A stretch of DNA of 55,619 bases from Salinarimonas rosea DSM 21201. Its GTDB lineage: Bacteria; Pseudomonadota; Alphaproteobacteria; Rhizobiales; Beijerinckiaceae. How positions within the stretch are numbered: the stretch's first letter is position 1; each line of letters opens with the position of its first letter. Under the pieces are notes generated by a model, which was given only the letters and a program-made list of their open reading frames with translations, was not told where the DNA came from and did no database searches. The stretch spans positions 1-55,619 of the forward strand of contig NZ_AUBC01000028.1 in assembly GCF_000429045.1 (NCBI RefSeq), in the 5' to 3' direction. A program made the position numbers and the translations under genes. Positions 46,512-55,534 of this stretch are shown here, piece by piece.

Positions 46512-47218
46512 GTTGTCCCTCCCTGGAACGGGATCGGCTCGGTGGTTGTGTCGGGTGGCTGGTTCGGTTCGCCCCGCCGGGCGGGGCGCGTCCGCGGATC
46601 ACGACTGCGCCGGTGCGTGCTCTGGAGGGGGCAGGCATCGGATCGGCGGCTTCGGCCTCTTCGCTGCCGTCGAGGACCGACAGGGTTATCTCTCTCCGTA
46701 GAGCAACGATCGCCGGAGCGACGGTAGAAGACTTCGGAACACGACCGTTTACAGGCTCCGAATCGAAACGCCGGCTATCGTTCTAAGAACAAACGAATCT
46801 CGACCGGCCTCGACTCTGGTCGTACTACCCCTTTTTCGATGACCCTCGCAGGAGCTCTGCAGAACCGATCTTCGTTCTCGTTTGTTAAAGACAAGTAAAT
46901 ACCCTGGTGCATGGAGTAATGCGAGCGAGGCCGCCCGGACGATCTACCATCATTTTCCACGCGGAAGGGTCGTGGACATTTACCGTAATCGTCCAGGCGC
47001 GGCTCGTCCGCCGCAACCGCGGTTCAGGGGAGTGCGCGCGTCGCGTTCGCGCCGCGCCACCGAAGATCGCGGGCGCGATACGTCTTCTGCTTGCCCAGGC
47101 CGGATCGGGAACGCGTATCCGAACTCTTGCAAGGCGGCCCGCGCCTCTGCGCACGCGACGGATCGGGCCCGAGCACGGGCGCATCTGCGCCCGGCCGGAC
47201 CGGGCGCCTCGCCCGCCG
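46512..47218. other. 707-base gap with no convincing gene, part clearly lower in GC
   Basis: Between the start of the chemoreceptor and the end of the TetR gene. The part from about 46690 to 46990 is visibly less GC-rich than the genes around it. It contains the palindrome GTTCT-A-AGAAC at 46780-46790 and presumably the chemoreceptor promoter. Short frames in it lack codon bias and ribosome sites. I see no tRNA, repeat array or mobile element. Confidence 0.6.
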
Positions 47219-47869
47219 TCAGGCTTCCGTGTCGATACCGAACGCCAGCAGGAAGCGGTCGACCGCGCGCGTGATCGCCTCCGCCGGGTCGGCGGGGCAG
47301 GGCATCCGGTAGATGTGCTGGCGTATCCCGATGTAGACGATGCCGCCGTGCAGGTTCCAGAGATCCTCCATGGCCGGCGCCGCGTCGCCGCGCGCCTCGG
47401 CGGCGATCTCGGCGAGGAGCGGGCGCAGGATCACGTCGGCGAGGTGGCGCAGGTAACGCCGGTTGAGCTCCGCCCCGGCGAGGCCGGAAAACATGAAGAT
47501 GCGCATCCACTCGTGCTGGAAGATCAGCGTGCTGTACTCCGTGTAGAAGGCCAGGATGCGCGTCCGCAGCGGGACCGAGCGATCGGTCAGGCGCCTCGGC
47601 CAATCCGGGGCCAGCCGGTCGAGATACACGGCCTCGTAGACCGCCTCGACGAGATCGTCCTTCGTCGCGAAATAGTTGAACAGCAAGGGCTGCGTGATCC
47701 CCAGCCGCCGCGCGAGGTCGCGCGTGTTCCCCTCGATGCCGACCTCCGCGAAGAAGGCCACCGCCCCGTCCACGATCTGCCGGCGCCGCTCCTCCGCCGG
47801 CAGCCGTCGCCGTGCGGACGCGCTCGGCCGGCCGTCGCCCGCGGACTCGGCACGCTCTCCCGACTTCAT
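47219..47869 (-). CDS. TetR-family transcriptional repressor, 216 aa
   Basis: The HTH is at about residues 20-65 (QIVDGAVAFFAEVGIEG, DLARRLGITQPLLFNYFATK); the rest is the helical ligand domain. The start at 47867-47869 is preferred because AGGGGAGG lies nine bases upstream; a longer frame begins at 47920 but lacks a ribosome site. It is divergent from the hydroxylase genes, with a 7-bp-arm operator between them, so it probably represses them and itself. The ligand is unknown. Confidence 0.9.
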   Translation of the reverse strand: MKSGERAESAGDGRPSASARRRLPAEERRRQIVDGAVAFFAEVGIEGNTRDLARRLGITQPLLFNYFATKDDLVEAVYEAVYLDRLAPDWPRRLTDRSVPLRTRILAFYTEYSTLIFQHEWMRIFMFSGLAGAELNRRYLRHLADVILRPLLAEIAAEARGDAAPAMEDLWNLHGGIVYIGIRQHIYRMPCPADPAEAITRAVDRFLLAFGIDTEA

Positions 47870-47939
47870 ACGCGATCGCCTCCCCTGGAAACATTCCACT
47901 TGCAAAGCGCCCGGATCCATACATGATCCGGATCACGGG

Positions 47940-47957
47940 ATTGAGCAAACGCTCAAT
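47940..47957. promoter_or_regulatory. Likely TetR operator, ATTGAGC-N4-GCTCAAT
   Basis: A perfect inverted repeat with seven-base arms and spacer AAAC in the 128-base divergent promoter region, 40 bases before the FAD-subunit start and 70 bases before the TetR start. TetR proteins use such palindromes. Confidence 0.8.
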
Positions 47958-47997
47958 TAGCCGCCCGCGGAGACGGGGACCGAGAGGGAGGAGACGG

Positions 47998-48831
47998 ATG
48001 AAGGCTGCTGTGGGCGGCTATGCCCGCGCACGCGACCTGCGGCATGCGCTGGAGCTCCTGTCGAGCGCCGACGGCATGGGCCGCGTGCTCGCCGGCGGGC
48101 AGAGCCTGGTCGCGGCGTTGAACATGCGCCTGACGACCGGCGACATCCTGGTGGACATCTCCGCGCTCGCCGACTGCCGCGGCGTGGCGGACGACGGCGG
48201 GACGCTGCGCATCGGCGCGCTCACGCGCCATGCCGAGATCGGCCGCGATCCGCTGGTGCGGGCGCATGCCCCCCTCCTCGCCGAGGCCGTCGGCCATATC
48301 GCGCACGCGGCGATCCGCAACCGCGGCACGATCGGCGGCGCGATCGCGCATGCCGACCCCGCCGCCGAGTTTCCTGCCTGCGCCCTCGCGCTCGGGGCCG
48401 TGATGCGTGTCGAGGGCCTCGACGGCCCGCGCGACATTCCCGTCGAGGCGTTCTTCCGCGACACGTTCGAGACCGCGCTCGCCGAAGGCGAGATCCTCAC
48501 CGCGATCTCCGTGCCGAAGGCCGCGCCCGGCGAGGTGCAGGTGATCCAGGAGGTCGCCCGCCGCTCCGGCGACTACGCGCTCGCGGGCTTGTGCCTCGTG
48601 CGCCGCGCCGGTCGCCACCGCCTCGCGCTCTTCTCCACCGGGCCGAAGCCGATGCTGGCGACGGCCGCCATGGCCGCCCTCGACGGCGGCGACACCGAGG
48701 CGGCCATCTCCGCGCTGAAGGCGGAGATCGACCCGCCGTCGGACACGCAGGCGAGCGGAGCCTACCGCCGGCATCTGGCGGGCGTGCTGCTGCGCCGCGC
48801 CGTGGCGCGCATCGAGGGAGGGACCCGATGA
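47998..48831 (+). CDS. FAD-binding subunit of a molybdenum hydroxylase (CoxM/XdhB type), 277 aa
   Basis: The FAD signature AGGQSLVAALNMRL (about residues 36-49) and the second motif HAAIRNRGTIGGAIAHADPAAE (about 102-123) place it in the CoxM family. The start at 47998 has GGGAGGAG upstream. It accepts electrons from the Fe-S subunit and passes them to an acceptor. The stop overlaps the next ATG by four bases. Order M-S-L is like coxMSL, but the active-site loop of the large subunit differs from CO dehydrogenase. Confidence 0.88.
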   Translation: MKAAVGGYARARDLRHALELLSSADGMGRVLAGGQSLVAALNMRLTTGDILVDISALADCRGVADDGGTLRIGALTRHAEIGRDPLVRAHAPLLAEAVGHIAHAAIRNRGTIGGAIAHADPAAEFPACALALGAVMRVEGLDGPRDIPVEAFFRDTFETALAEGEILTAISVPKAAPGEVQVIQEVARRSGDYALAGLCLVRRAGRHRLALFSTGPKPMLATAAMAALDGGDTEAAISALKAEIDPPSDTQASGAYRRHLAGVLLRRAVARIEGGTR

Positions 48832-49346
48832 CCGAGATCGTCCGCGATCGCATCGACGTCGCGCTGACCGTCAACGGCGAGCCCGTCGAGGCGCGCGTCC
48901 CGGCCGGCCAGCACCTGATCGACTTCCTGCGGCTCGAGCTCGGCCTCACCGGCGCGCATGCGAGCTGCGAGCACGGCGTCTGCGGGGCCTGCACGATCCG
49001 CGTCGACGGCGACGCCGTGCGCGGCTGCCTGATGCTCGCCGCCCAGGCCGACGGTGCCGAGGTCTGGACCGTCGAGGGCCTGACCGATACCGGCGAGATC
49101 GCCGACCTGCAGGCGGCCTTCGTCGCCCGCAACGCGCTGCAATGCGGCTTCTGCACGCCCGGCATGCTGGTCGCCGCGCAGGAGCTTCTCGCCCGCGGCG
49201 GCGCGCCGTCGCGCGGGGAGATCCGCGAGCACCTGTCCGGGAACTACTGCCGCTGCACCGGCTACGAGGCCATCGTCGACGCGGTCGAGGCGGTGGCGAT
49301 GGCGCGCGCCGGCGCGGCCGCCCAGGAAGGCGGGGGAGGAGCATGA
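48828..49346 (+). CDS. 2Fe-2S subunit of a molybdenum hydroxylase (CoxS/XdhA type), 172 aa
   Basis: First cluster ligands C47, C52, C55 and C67 (plant-ferredoxin type, CEHGVCGAC); second cluster C106, C109, C141 and C143 (CGFC ... CRC). It transfers electrons between the Mo and FAD subunits. Overlaps of four bases at both ends show the three genes are one translational unit. The C-terminus has a Gly-rich tail. Confidence 0.93.
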   Translation: MTEIVRDRIDVALTVNGEPVEARVPAGQHLIDFLRLELGLTGAHASCEHGVCGACTIRVDGDAVRGCLMLAAQADGAEVWTVEGLTDTGEIADLQAAFVARNALQCGFCTPGMLVAAQELLARGGAPSRGEIREHLSGNYCRCTGYEAIVDAVEAVAMARAGAAAQEGGGGA

Positions 49347-51724
49347 CCATCGCGTTCGGCAATCCCGACCGGCCGAATTCCTATATCGGCAAGACGGTCC
49401 CGCGCCCCAACGCGCCGCGGCTGGTGCAGGGCCGTGGGCGCTTCGTGGACGACATCACCCTGCCGCGCATGGCGCACGTGGCCTTCGTGCGCTCGCCCTA
49501 CGCCCACGCCCGGATCGGCGGGATCGACGCCGCCGCCGCGAAGGCGGTGAAGGGCGTGCTGCGCGTCTTCACCGGCGCGGACATCGCCGAGGTCTGCACC
49601 CCCTGGGTCGCGGTGCTCGCGCATCTCAAGGGGCTGAAGTCGCCGCCGCAGCACGCGCTCGCGACCGATCGCGCCACCTGGGTCGGCGAGCCGGTGGCGG
49701 CGGTGCTGGCCACGACCCGCGCCGCGGCGGAGGAGGCCGCCTCCCTCGTGGAGGTCGCCTACGAGGCGCTCCCCGTCGTCACCGACATGATGAGCGCGCT
49801 CGACGAGACGACGCCGGTCATCCACCCCGATCTCGGCGACAACCTCGCCTTCCGCCGCCTGCACGACGAGGGCGACGTCGAGGGCGCCTTCGCCGGCGCC
49901 CACGCGGTCGTCTCCGCCCGCTTCCGCACCGCGCGCCATACCGGAGTCACGCTGGAGCCGCGCTCGATCCTCGTCGACTGGAACCCGGCCGAGGGACAGC
50001 TCGTCGCCTGGCACGCGACGCAGGCGCCGCACATGATGCAGACGGTCCTCGCCAAGCACCTCGCCCTGCCCGAGAGCCGCGTGCGGGTGATCTGCGGCGA
50101 CGTCGGCGGATCCTACGGCATCAAGGTGCACGTCTACCCGGACGAGGTCGCGACCGCCGCCATCGCCAAGATCATGGGCCGGCCGGTGAAGTTCGTGGCC
50201 GACCGGCTCGAGAGCTTCACCACGGACATCCACGCCCGCGACCACATCGTCGACGCGCGTCTCGCCGTGGACGAGGCCGGCCGGATCCTGGCGTTCGACG
50301 TGGACGACTGGACCGCGATCGGCCCCTATTCGGTCTACCCGCGCACCTCCGCCATCGAAGGCAACCAGGTCGTCAACCTCTGCGGCGGCCCCTACGACTT
50401 CGCGAACTACCGCGCCCGCACCACGGTCGTCTTCCAGAACAAGACGCCGACATGCCAGTACCGTGCGGTGGGCCACCCGATCGCCGTGGCGATCACCGAG
50501 GGCCTCGTCGACATGGCCGCCGCCGAGCTCGGCATGGACCCGGTCGAGATCCGGCGGCGCAACCTCTACGCCGACGACGCCTACCCCGCGACCTCGCCGG
50601 CGAAGATGCGCTTCGAGGGCCTGTCCCACCACGCCTCGCTCGACAAGCTCGTCGCGCTGATGGACTACGACGCGCTCCGGGCGGACCAGGCGGCGGCGCG
50701 CAAGCGCGGCGTCCATCGCGGCATCGGGATCGCGAGCTTCATCGAGCTGACCAACCCATCGCCCTTCATGTACGGGATCGGCGGGGCGCGCATCTCGGCG
50801 CAGGACGGCTGCACCGTGCGCATGGATCCCGACGGCTCGGTCGTCGCCCTCTCCGGCGTCACCGAGCAGGGGCAGGGCACCGAGGCGATGCTCGCCCAGA
50901 TCGTCGCCGAGGGCGTCGGCGTGAGCCCGTCCGAGGTGCGCGTCGTCACCGGCGACACGCAGGTGACGCCCTACGGCGGCGGCACCTGGGCCTCGCGCGG
51001 CGCGGGCATCGGCGGCGAGGCGGCCCTGCAGGCGGCGCGGGCGCTGCGGGACTCGATCCTCGAGGTCGCGGCCGCCATGCTCCAGAGCGAGCCGGGCCGG
51101 CTCGACATCCGCGCCGGGGCCGTGGTCGATCCGGACACCGGAGAGGAGCGCCTCTCGCTCGCGGAGCTCGGCCGCATCGTCTACTTCCGCGGCGACACGC
51201 TGCCGAAGGGCCTGCCGCGCGAGCTGGTGCAGACGCGCCACTTCATCACGTCCGAGTACCCGTTCGCCTTCACCAACGGCGTGCAGGCCTCCTACCTCGA
51301 GGTCGACGTCGAGACCGGGGTGGTGACGCTCCTGAAGCACTGGTGCGTCGAGGATTGCGGGCGGATCGTCAACCCGCAGCTCGTCGACGAGCAGATCCGC
51401 GGCGGCATCGTCCAGGGGCTCGGCGGGGCGCTCTACGAGGAGATCCACTACGACGAGGAGGGCCAGCTCCTGAACGGGTCGATGGCCGACTACCTCGTGC
51501 CGATGGCGGCCGAGACGCCGGACATGATCGTCGGCCACGTGGAGACGCCCACGAAGGAGAGCCTGCTCGGCGCCAAGGGTGCCGGCGAGGCGGGAACCGC
51601 GGGCGCGCCCGCGGCCGTGATGAACGCCATCAACGACGCGCTGCGCCCGCTCGGGGCGCAGGTCACCGAAATGCCGTTCACGCCCGAGCGCATCCTGCGT
51701 GCGCTCGGGGCGATCGAGGACTGA
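49343..51724 (+). CDS. Molybdenum-binding subunit of a CoxL/XDH-family hydroxylase, 793 aa
   Basis: Catalytic subunit binding the molybdenum cofactor. Motifs: the GGSYGIK loop (255-261), the active-site segment C371-Q-Y-R-A-V-G-H-P, and the conserved catalytic glutamate E749 in GAGEAGTAGAP. CO dehydrogenase form I has AYRCSFR and form II AYRGAGR here; neither is present, so this is not a CO dehydrogenase. It probably hydroxylates a heterocycle or aldehyde. The TRAP importer downstream may bring its substrate. It depends on the MoaA/MogA/MoeA route. No XdhC-type maturation gene is near. Confidence 0.88.
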   Translation: MTIAFGNPDRPNSYIGKTVPRPNAPRLVQGRGRFVDDITLPRMAHVAFVRSPYAHARIGGIDAAAAKAVKGVLRVFTGADIAEVCTPWVAVLAHLKGLKSPPQHALATDRATWVGEPVAAVLATTRAAAEEAASLVEVAYEALPVVTDMMSALDETTPVIHPDLGDNLAFRRLHDEGDVEGAFAGAHAVVSARFRTARHTGVTLEPRSILVDWNPAEGQLVAWHATQAPHMMQTVLAKHLALPESRVRVICGDVGGSYGIKVHVYPDEVATAAIAKIMGRPVKFVADRLESFTTDIHARDHIVDARLAVDEAGRILAFDVDDWTAIGPYSVYPRTSAIEGNQVVNLCGGPYDFANYRARTTVVFQNKTPTCQYRAVGHPIAVAITEGLVDMAAAELGMDPVEIRRRNLYADDAYPATSPAKMRFEGLSHHASLDKLVALMDYDALRADQAAARKRGVHRGIGIASFIELTNPSPFMYGIGGARISAQDGCTVRMDPDGSVVALSGVTEQGQGTEAMLAQIVAEGVGVSPSEVRVVTGDTQVTPYGGGTWASRGAGIGGEAALQAARALRDSILEVAAAMLQSEPGRLDIRAGAVVDPDTGEERLSLAELGRIVYFRGDTLPKGLPRELVQTRHFITSEYPFAFTNGVQASYLEVDVETGVVTLLKHWCVEDCGRIVNPQLVDEQIRGGIVQGLGGALYEEIHYDEEGQLLNGSMADYLVPMAAETPDMIVGHVETPTKESLLGAKGAGEAGTAGAPAAVMNAINDALRPLGAQVTEMPFTPERILRALGAIED

Positions 51725-51769
51725 CAGCAACGAGGTCCCGGCACGAGGACCCGACACGGGAGGAGCAAG

Positions 51770-52825
51770 ATGAAGATCGTCACCATCGCCGGGGCCACGG
51801 CCCTGGCCCTGACGGCCGCCGGCGCGGCCACCGCGCAGGAGCGCATCACCGTCAACATCGGCTCGTCGCACCCGGAGAACAACATCTGGGTCTACGCGAT
51901 GAAGAACACCTTCCAGCCCGAGGTGAACCGGATCCTCGGCGCGGCCGGCGCGTACGAGATCGCCTGGGTCGAGAGCTACGGCGGGACCCTCTACAAGTTC
52001 ACCGACACGCGCGAGGCGGTGATGGACGGGATCGTGGACGTCGGCATGGTCGGCACGGTCTGGGAGGGCGCCAACATGCCGCTCCAGAACGTGACCTACT
52101 TCACGCCGTTCGCCACCGAGGACCACCGGATGATCATCGAGATCTTCGATGACCTCTCCGAGAACCTGCCCGAGCTGAAGGACAGCTGGGCCCAGAACGG
52201 CATGGTCCACCTGTCCTCGCTGATCACCGACAGCTACGACATCTACGCCACGTTCCCGGTCGAGACGCTCGCCGACCTGCAGAACCGCAAGCTGAACGCG
52301 CCCGGCACCTCCGCCAACTGGCTCCGCGAGACCGGCGCGACCCCCGTCGACGGGGCGCTGACCACCTACTACACCAACATCCAGACCGGCGTGACCGAGG
52401 GCACGCTCTCGTTCGCCTCCGGCATCCTGCCGACCCGCGTCTACGAGGTCGCCCCCGAGCTCACGCGCGTGGGCATCGGCTCGATGTATTTCGGCGGCAT
52501 CGCCGCCAACAAGGACTTCTTCGACGGCCTGCCCGGACCGGTGCAGGAGGCGTTCCGCGAGGCGGCCGCGGCGACCTCCGTCGCCCACGGCGACTACGTC
52601 GCCGACCTCGCCGCACGCGCCCTCGACGAGATGCAGGCGGCGGGCCTGACCATCCACGAGCTGCCGGAGGAGGAGAAGGCGGCCTGGGTGAACGGCCTGC
52701 CCAACATCATCGAGCCCTGGCTCGAGCAGACGGGCGAGTCCGGCCGCGTGGTGCTGAAGGCGTATTTCGACGCGCTGCGTGAGCGCGGCGCCACGCCGCT
52801 GCGGAACTGGGACGAAGGCCTCTGA
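51770..52825 (+). CDS. TRAP transporter substrate-binding protein, DctP type, 351 aa
   Basis: A Sec signal (1-22, ending ATAQ) leads into a DctP-type fold: NRKLNAPGTSANWLRETGATP (about 178-198, the ligand-binding region), and an unusual Asn/Glu-rich start (IGSSHPENNIWVYAMK). GGAGGAGC precedes the ATG. It follows the hydroxylase large subunit by 45 bases, so it is likely to be in the same operon, importing the hydroxylase substrate. Sequence similarity to the other DctP in this window is low. Confidence 0.88.
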   Translation: MKIVTIAGATALALTAAGAATAQERITVNIGSSHPENNIWVYAMKNTFQPEVNRILGAAGAYEIAWVESYGGTLYKFTDTREAVMDGIVDVGMVGTVWEGANMPLQNVTYFTPFATEDHRMIIEIFDDLSENLPELKDSWAQNGMVHLSSLITDSYDIYATFPVETLADLQNRKLNAPGTSANWLRETGATPVDGALTTYYTNIQTGVTEGTLSFASGILPTRVYEVAPELTRVGIGSMYFGGIAANKDFFDGLPGPVQEAFREAAAATSVAHGDYVADLAARALDEMQAAGLTIHELPEEEKAAWVNGLPNIIEPWLEQTGESGRVVLKAYFDALRERGATPLRNWDEGL

Positions 52826-52910
52826 CCGGCCGTCCCGGCCGACGGGGTCGCCGAGCATCGCGCCCGCCCGGGTCCGGCCCGGACGGGCGCCGCGCCGAGG
52901 GGGCGAAGGC

Positions 52911-53480
52911 ATGAGCACGAGCGACGAGAGCACGAGCGGAGCCGACGACGCGTACATCCCGCGCCTGGCGGACGCCCCCGTCGGGTCGGTCCTGGCGACC
53001 GTGGCGGCGATCCTGTCCTCGATCGGCACCGCCTGGATCGGCGCGCTGATGCTGCTGATCGTCGCCGACGTGGTCGGGCGCAACTTCCTCGACGCGCCGA
53101 TCACCGGCGTGGCGGAGATCGCCGCGCGATCGGTCGTCGCCATCGTCTTCCTGCGGGTCGCAGCCGCGATCCTGCAACGGCGCCTCACCCGCGCGGATTT
53201 CCTCCTGCGTCGCCTCGAGCGCGCCTCGCCCCGCGCGCTCTGCCTCGTCGAGGCGCTGTTCGCGCTCGCCGGCGCGGTGGTCTTCGCGCTGATCGTCTGG
53301 GCATCGTGGCCGAAGCTCGCCTCCGCCTGGGCGACGGCCGAGTTCTTCGGCGTGCAGGGGGTCTTCACCATCCCCACCTGGCCGTTCCGTCTCATCACCG
53401 TCGCGGGCGCCGCCCTGGCATCGCTCTGCGCGCTCTACGTCGCTCAGGACGAGCTGCGCAAGCTCGGAGCCCGGGAATGA
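52911..53480 (+). CDS. TRAP transporter small permease, DctQ type, 189 aa
   Basis: Four helices, with DVVGRNFLDAPITGVAEIAARSVVAI (about 60-85, quoted in part) typical of DctQ. A cytoplasmic N-terminus of about 20 acidic/polar residues precedes the first helix. The stop overlaps the next gene by four bases. The start at 52911 has GAGGGGGCGA upstream. Confidence 0.88.
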   Translation: MSTSDESTSGADDAYIPRLADAPVGSVLATVAAILSSIGTAWIGALMLLIVADVVGRNFLDAPITGVAEIAARSVVAIVFLRVAAAILQRRLTRADFLLRRLERASPRALCLVEALFALAGAVVFALIVWASWPKLASAWATAEFFGVQGVFTIPTWPFRLITVAGAALASLCALYVAQDELRKLGARE

Positions 53481-54805
53481 CCACGCTCGCCATCGGCTTC
53501 CTCCTGATCGGGCTCCTGGTCGCCCTCGTCCTGCTCGGCCTGCAGATCGCGTACGCGCTGCTCGCCGTGGCCTTCGCCGGGATCTGGATCATCCGCGACA
53601 ACCTGGGTCTGGCGTTCCGGATGCTGGAGCTGACGGCCTACAGCGGCATCGCCGACTACCTCTTCGCCACGATCCCGCTGTTCGTCCTGATGGGCCTGCT
53701 GGTCAGCGTCTCGAATGTCGGCCGCGACACGTTCGAGGTGGCCGAGGTGCTGCTGCGGCGGCTGGTCGGCGGGCTCGGCGTCGCGACGGTCGCGGCGAAC
53801 ACGGTCTTCGCCGCCGTCACCGGCGTCTCGATCGCCTCCGCCGCCGTGTTCACGCGCGTCGCCGTCCCGGAGATGACCCGGCACGGCTATCGGGCCTCGT
53901 TCGCGGCGGGAACGGTCGCGGGCTCCTCGGTGCTCGGCATGCTGATCCCGCCGAGCCTCCTCTTGATCATCTACGGCGTGCTGGCCGAGGTCTCGATCGG
54001 GGGCATGTTCATCGCGGGCATCATCCCCGGCCTGATGCTGGCGGGCGGCTTCGTCGTCTTGCTGATCCTCACCGCCGCCGTGTTCCCGCGTTTCGTGATG
54101 AGCGATCCGGCCGGCAGTCGCGAGCGGCGGCTGGACACGGGCGGGCCCTCCATGACGGTCGGCACGATGATCGCCAAGCTCACGCCGATCGTGGCTCTGG
54201 TCGTGCTCGTGCTCGGCGGCCTCTACACCGGCTATTTCACGCCGACGGAGGCCGGCGGTGTCGGCGCCTTCGGAGCGCTGGTCGTCGCGATCGCGCGTCG
54301 CTCGCTCGACCGCCACAAGCTCTGGCAGGTGATGAAGCAGACGGGCGTCATCTCCGTCTCGATCCTGCTGCTGCTCATCGCCGCCAGCTTCTATTCGCGC
54401 ATGCTCTCGATCGCCGGGCTGCCGGACGCGATCGCCGATCTCGTCACCCGCTCGGGCTTCGGGCCCTACGGCTTCCTGTTCCTGTACGCGGCGATCATCC
54501 TGCTGATGGGGATGATCCTCGACAGCACGTCGATCCTGCTGATCATGGTCCCCATCGCCGCCCCGATCGCGACGAGCATGGGATTCGACCTCAGCCATTT
54601 CGGCATCGTGACGGTGATCGCGGTGGAGATCGGTCTCCTGACGCCGCCCTTCGGCATCTCCGTCTTCACCGTCCACAGCACGCTCGCCGATCCGGACGTC
54701 ACCATCGAGCAGGTCTTCTCCGCGACCCTGCCCTTCGTCGGCGTGATGCTGCTCGTGCTCGTCCTGGTCGCGCTGTTCCCGGTGACGGCGACGCTGTTCC
54801 TCTGA
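53477..54805 (+). CDS. TRAP transporter large permease, DctM type, 442 aa
   Basis: About 12 helices, with GYFTPTEAGGVGAFGALV and TGVSIASAAVFTRVAVPEM typical of DctM. It starts by overlapping the small permease (ATGA) and is the last gene on the plus strand before the rRNA operon. It presumably completes the importer for the hydroxylase substrate. Confidence 0.9.
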   Translation: MTTLAIGFLLIGLLVALVLLGLQIAYALLAVAFAGIWIIRDNLGLAFRMLELTAYSGIADYLFATIPLFVLMGLLVSVSNVGRDTFEVAEVLLRRLVGGLGVATVAANTVFAAVTGVSIASAAVFTRVAVPEMTRHGYRASFAAGTVAGSSVLGMLIPPSLLLIIYGVLAEVSIGGMFIAGIIPGLMLAGGFVVLLILTAAVFPRFVMSDPAGSRERRLDTGGPSMTVGTMIAKLTPIVALVVLVLGGLYTGYFTPTEAGGVGAFGALVVAIARRSLDRHKLWQVMKQTGVISVSILLLLIAASFYSRMLSIAGLPDAIADLVTRSGFGPYGFLFLYAAIILLMGMILDSTSILLIMVPIAAPIATSMGFDLSHFGIVTVIAVEIGLLTPPFGISVFTVHSTLADPDVTIEQVFSATLPFVGVMLLVLVLVALFPVTATLFL

Positions 54806-55176
54806 CGGGCGCGCCCCCGACCGCGCCGTCGACCCGCGAGCGGGGGACCGGGCCGCGTCGACCGGGGAGGACATGAACCGGCCGAGGAAGACGGGAGTGC
54901 CGCGGCGGGGCCCGGCGGAAGACGGTGCGCGTCGCGATCCGGCACGCGCGGCCCCGTCCGTGCTGGTCCTGCTTGGCGAGCGCCTGACGGCCGCCGGGAC
55001 GCGGCGCGACGACGGCGCTCGGCGCGACGCGGCGACGGAGCCGGTCCGCCCCGTCGCCGAGACGATCGTTGTGGGCTCCAGAGACAGGAAGGATGGGGTC
55101 GCACCGACGCTCCGCGGCGACCTGGCGCGGGTCCCGACCCCGGGCGCGACGGCGGGGCAGAGCAGGGCCCGAACGC
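54806..55176. other. Intergenic region between TRAP operon and rRNA terminator
   Basis: About 370 bases of GC-rich DNA with no believable gene. A frame running through it into the tRNA gene is rejected elsewhere. I see no repeat or promoter. Confidence 0.7.
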
Positions 55177-55204
55177 AAAAAACCCCAGCGGGGGACCGCT
55201 GGGG
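55177..55204 (-). terminator. Intrinsic terminator of the rRNA operon
   Basis: On the minus strand the stem CCCCAGCGG / CCGCTGGGG (55196-55204 and 55183-55191) with a four-base loop is followed by six T (55177-55182). It is a strong textbook terminator just after tRNA-fMet. Confidence 0.92.
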
Positions 55205-55220
55205 CTTCGTGTCGGTGGAC

Positions 55221-55298
<78 letters not shown>

Positions 55299-55411
55299 GA
55301 AGGGTGTCGCCTCCAATGCGAACGGCCCCGAACATGTCGGGGCCGGCGCGGGGAGGCGTCGTGAGGAGGATGGGTTCGGCATGGGTGTGTGCGCGTGATC
55401 TGTCCTTTGCA

Positions 55412-55530
55412 GGCCCGGCGACGACCTACTCTCCCGGGGCTTGAGCCACAGTACCATCGGCGCTGAGGAGTTTAACGGCCGAGTTCGAGATGGGATCGGG
55501 TTTTGTGCTCCTCGCTCCGGTCACCGGGCC
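55412..55530 (-). rRNA. rrf: 5S ribosomal RNA, about 119 nt
   Basis: The reverse strand carries the conserved 5S core CCCGATCCCATCTCGAACTC and CAGCGCCGATGGTACT, and its ends (GGCCCGGTGACC / GTCGCCGGGCC) pair to form helix I. Ends are placed by that pairing and may be off by a few bases. It is the distal 5S of an operon whose 23S lies beyond the right edge. Confidence 0.92.
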
Positions 55531-55534
55531 GGCG

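Noticed and set aside
46775-46960. 61-residue frame in the chemoreceptor-TetR gap
   Set aside because: No ribosome site, atypical composition and no recognisable motif; the DNA looks like promoter.
49343-51724. CO dehydrogenase CoxL
   Set aside because: The active-site loop lacks both the CSFR and the GAGR forms, so CO oxidation is not supported.
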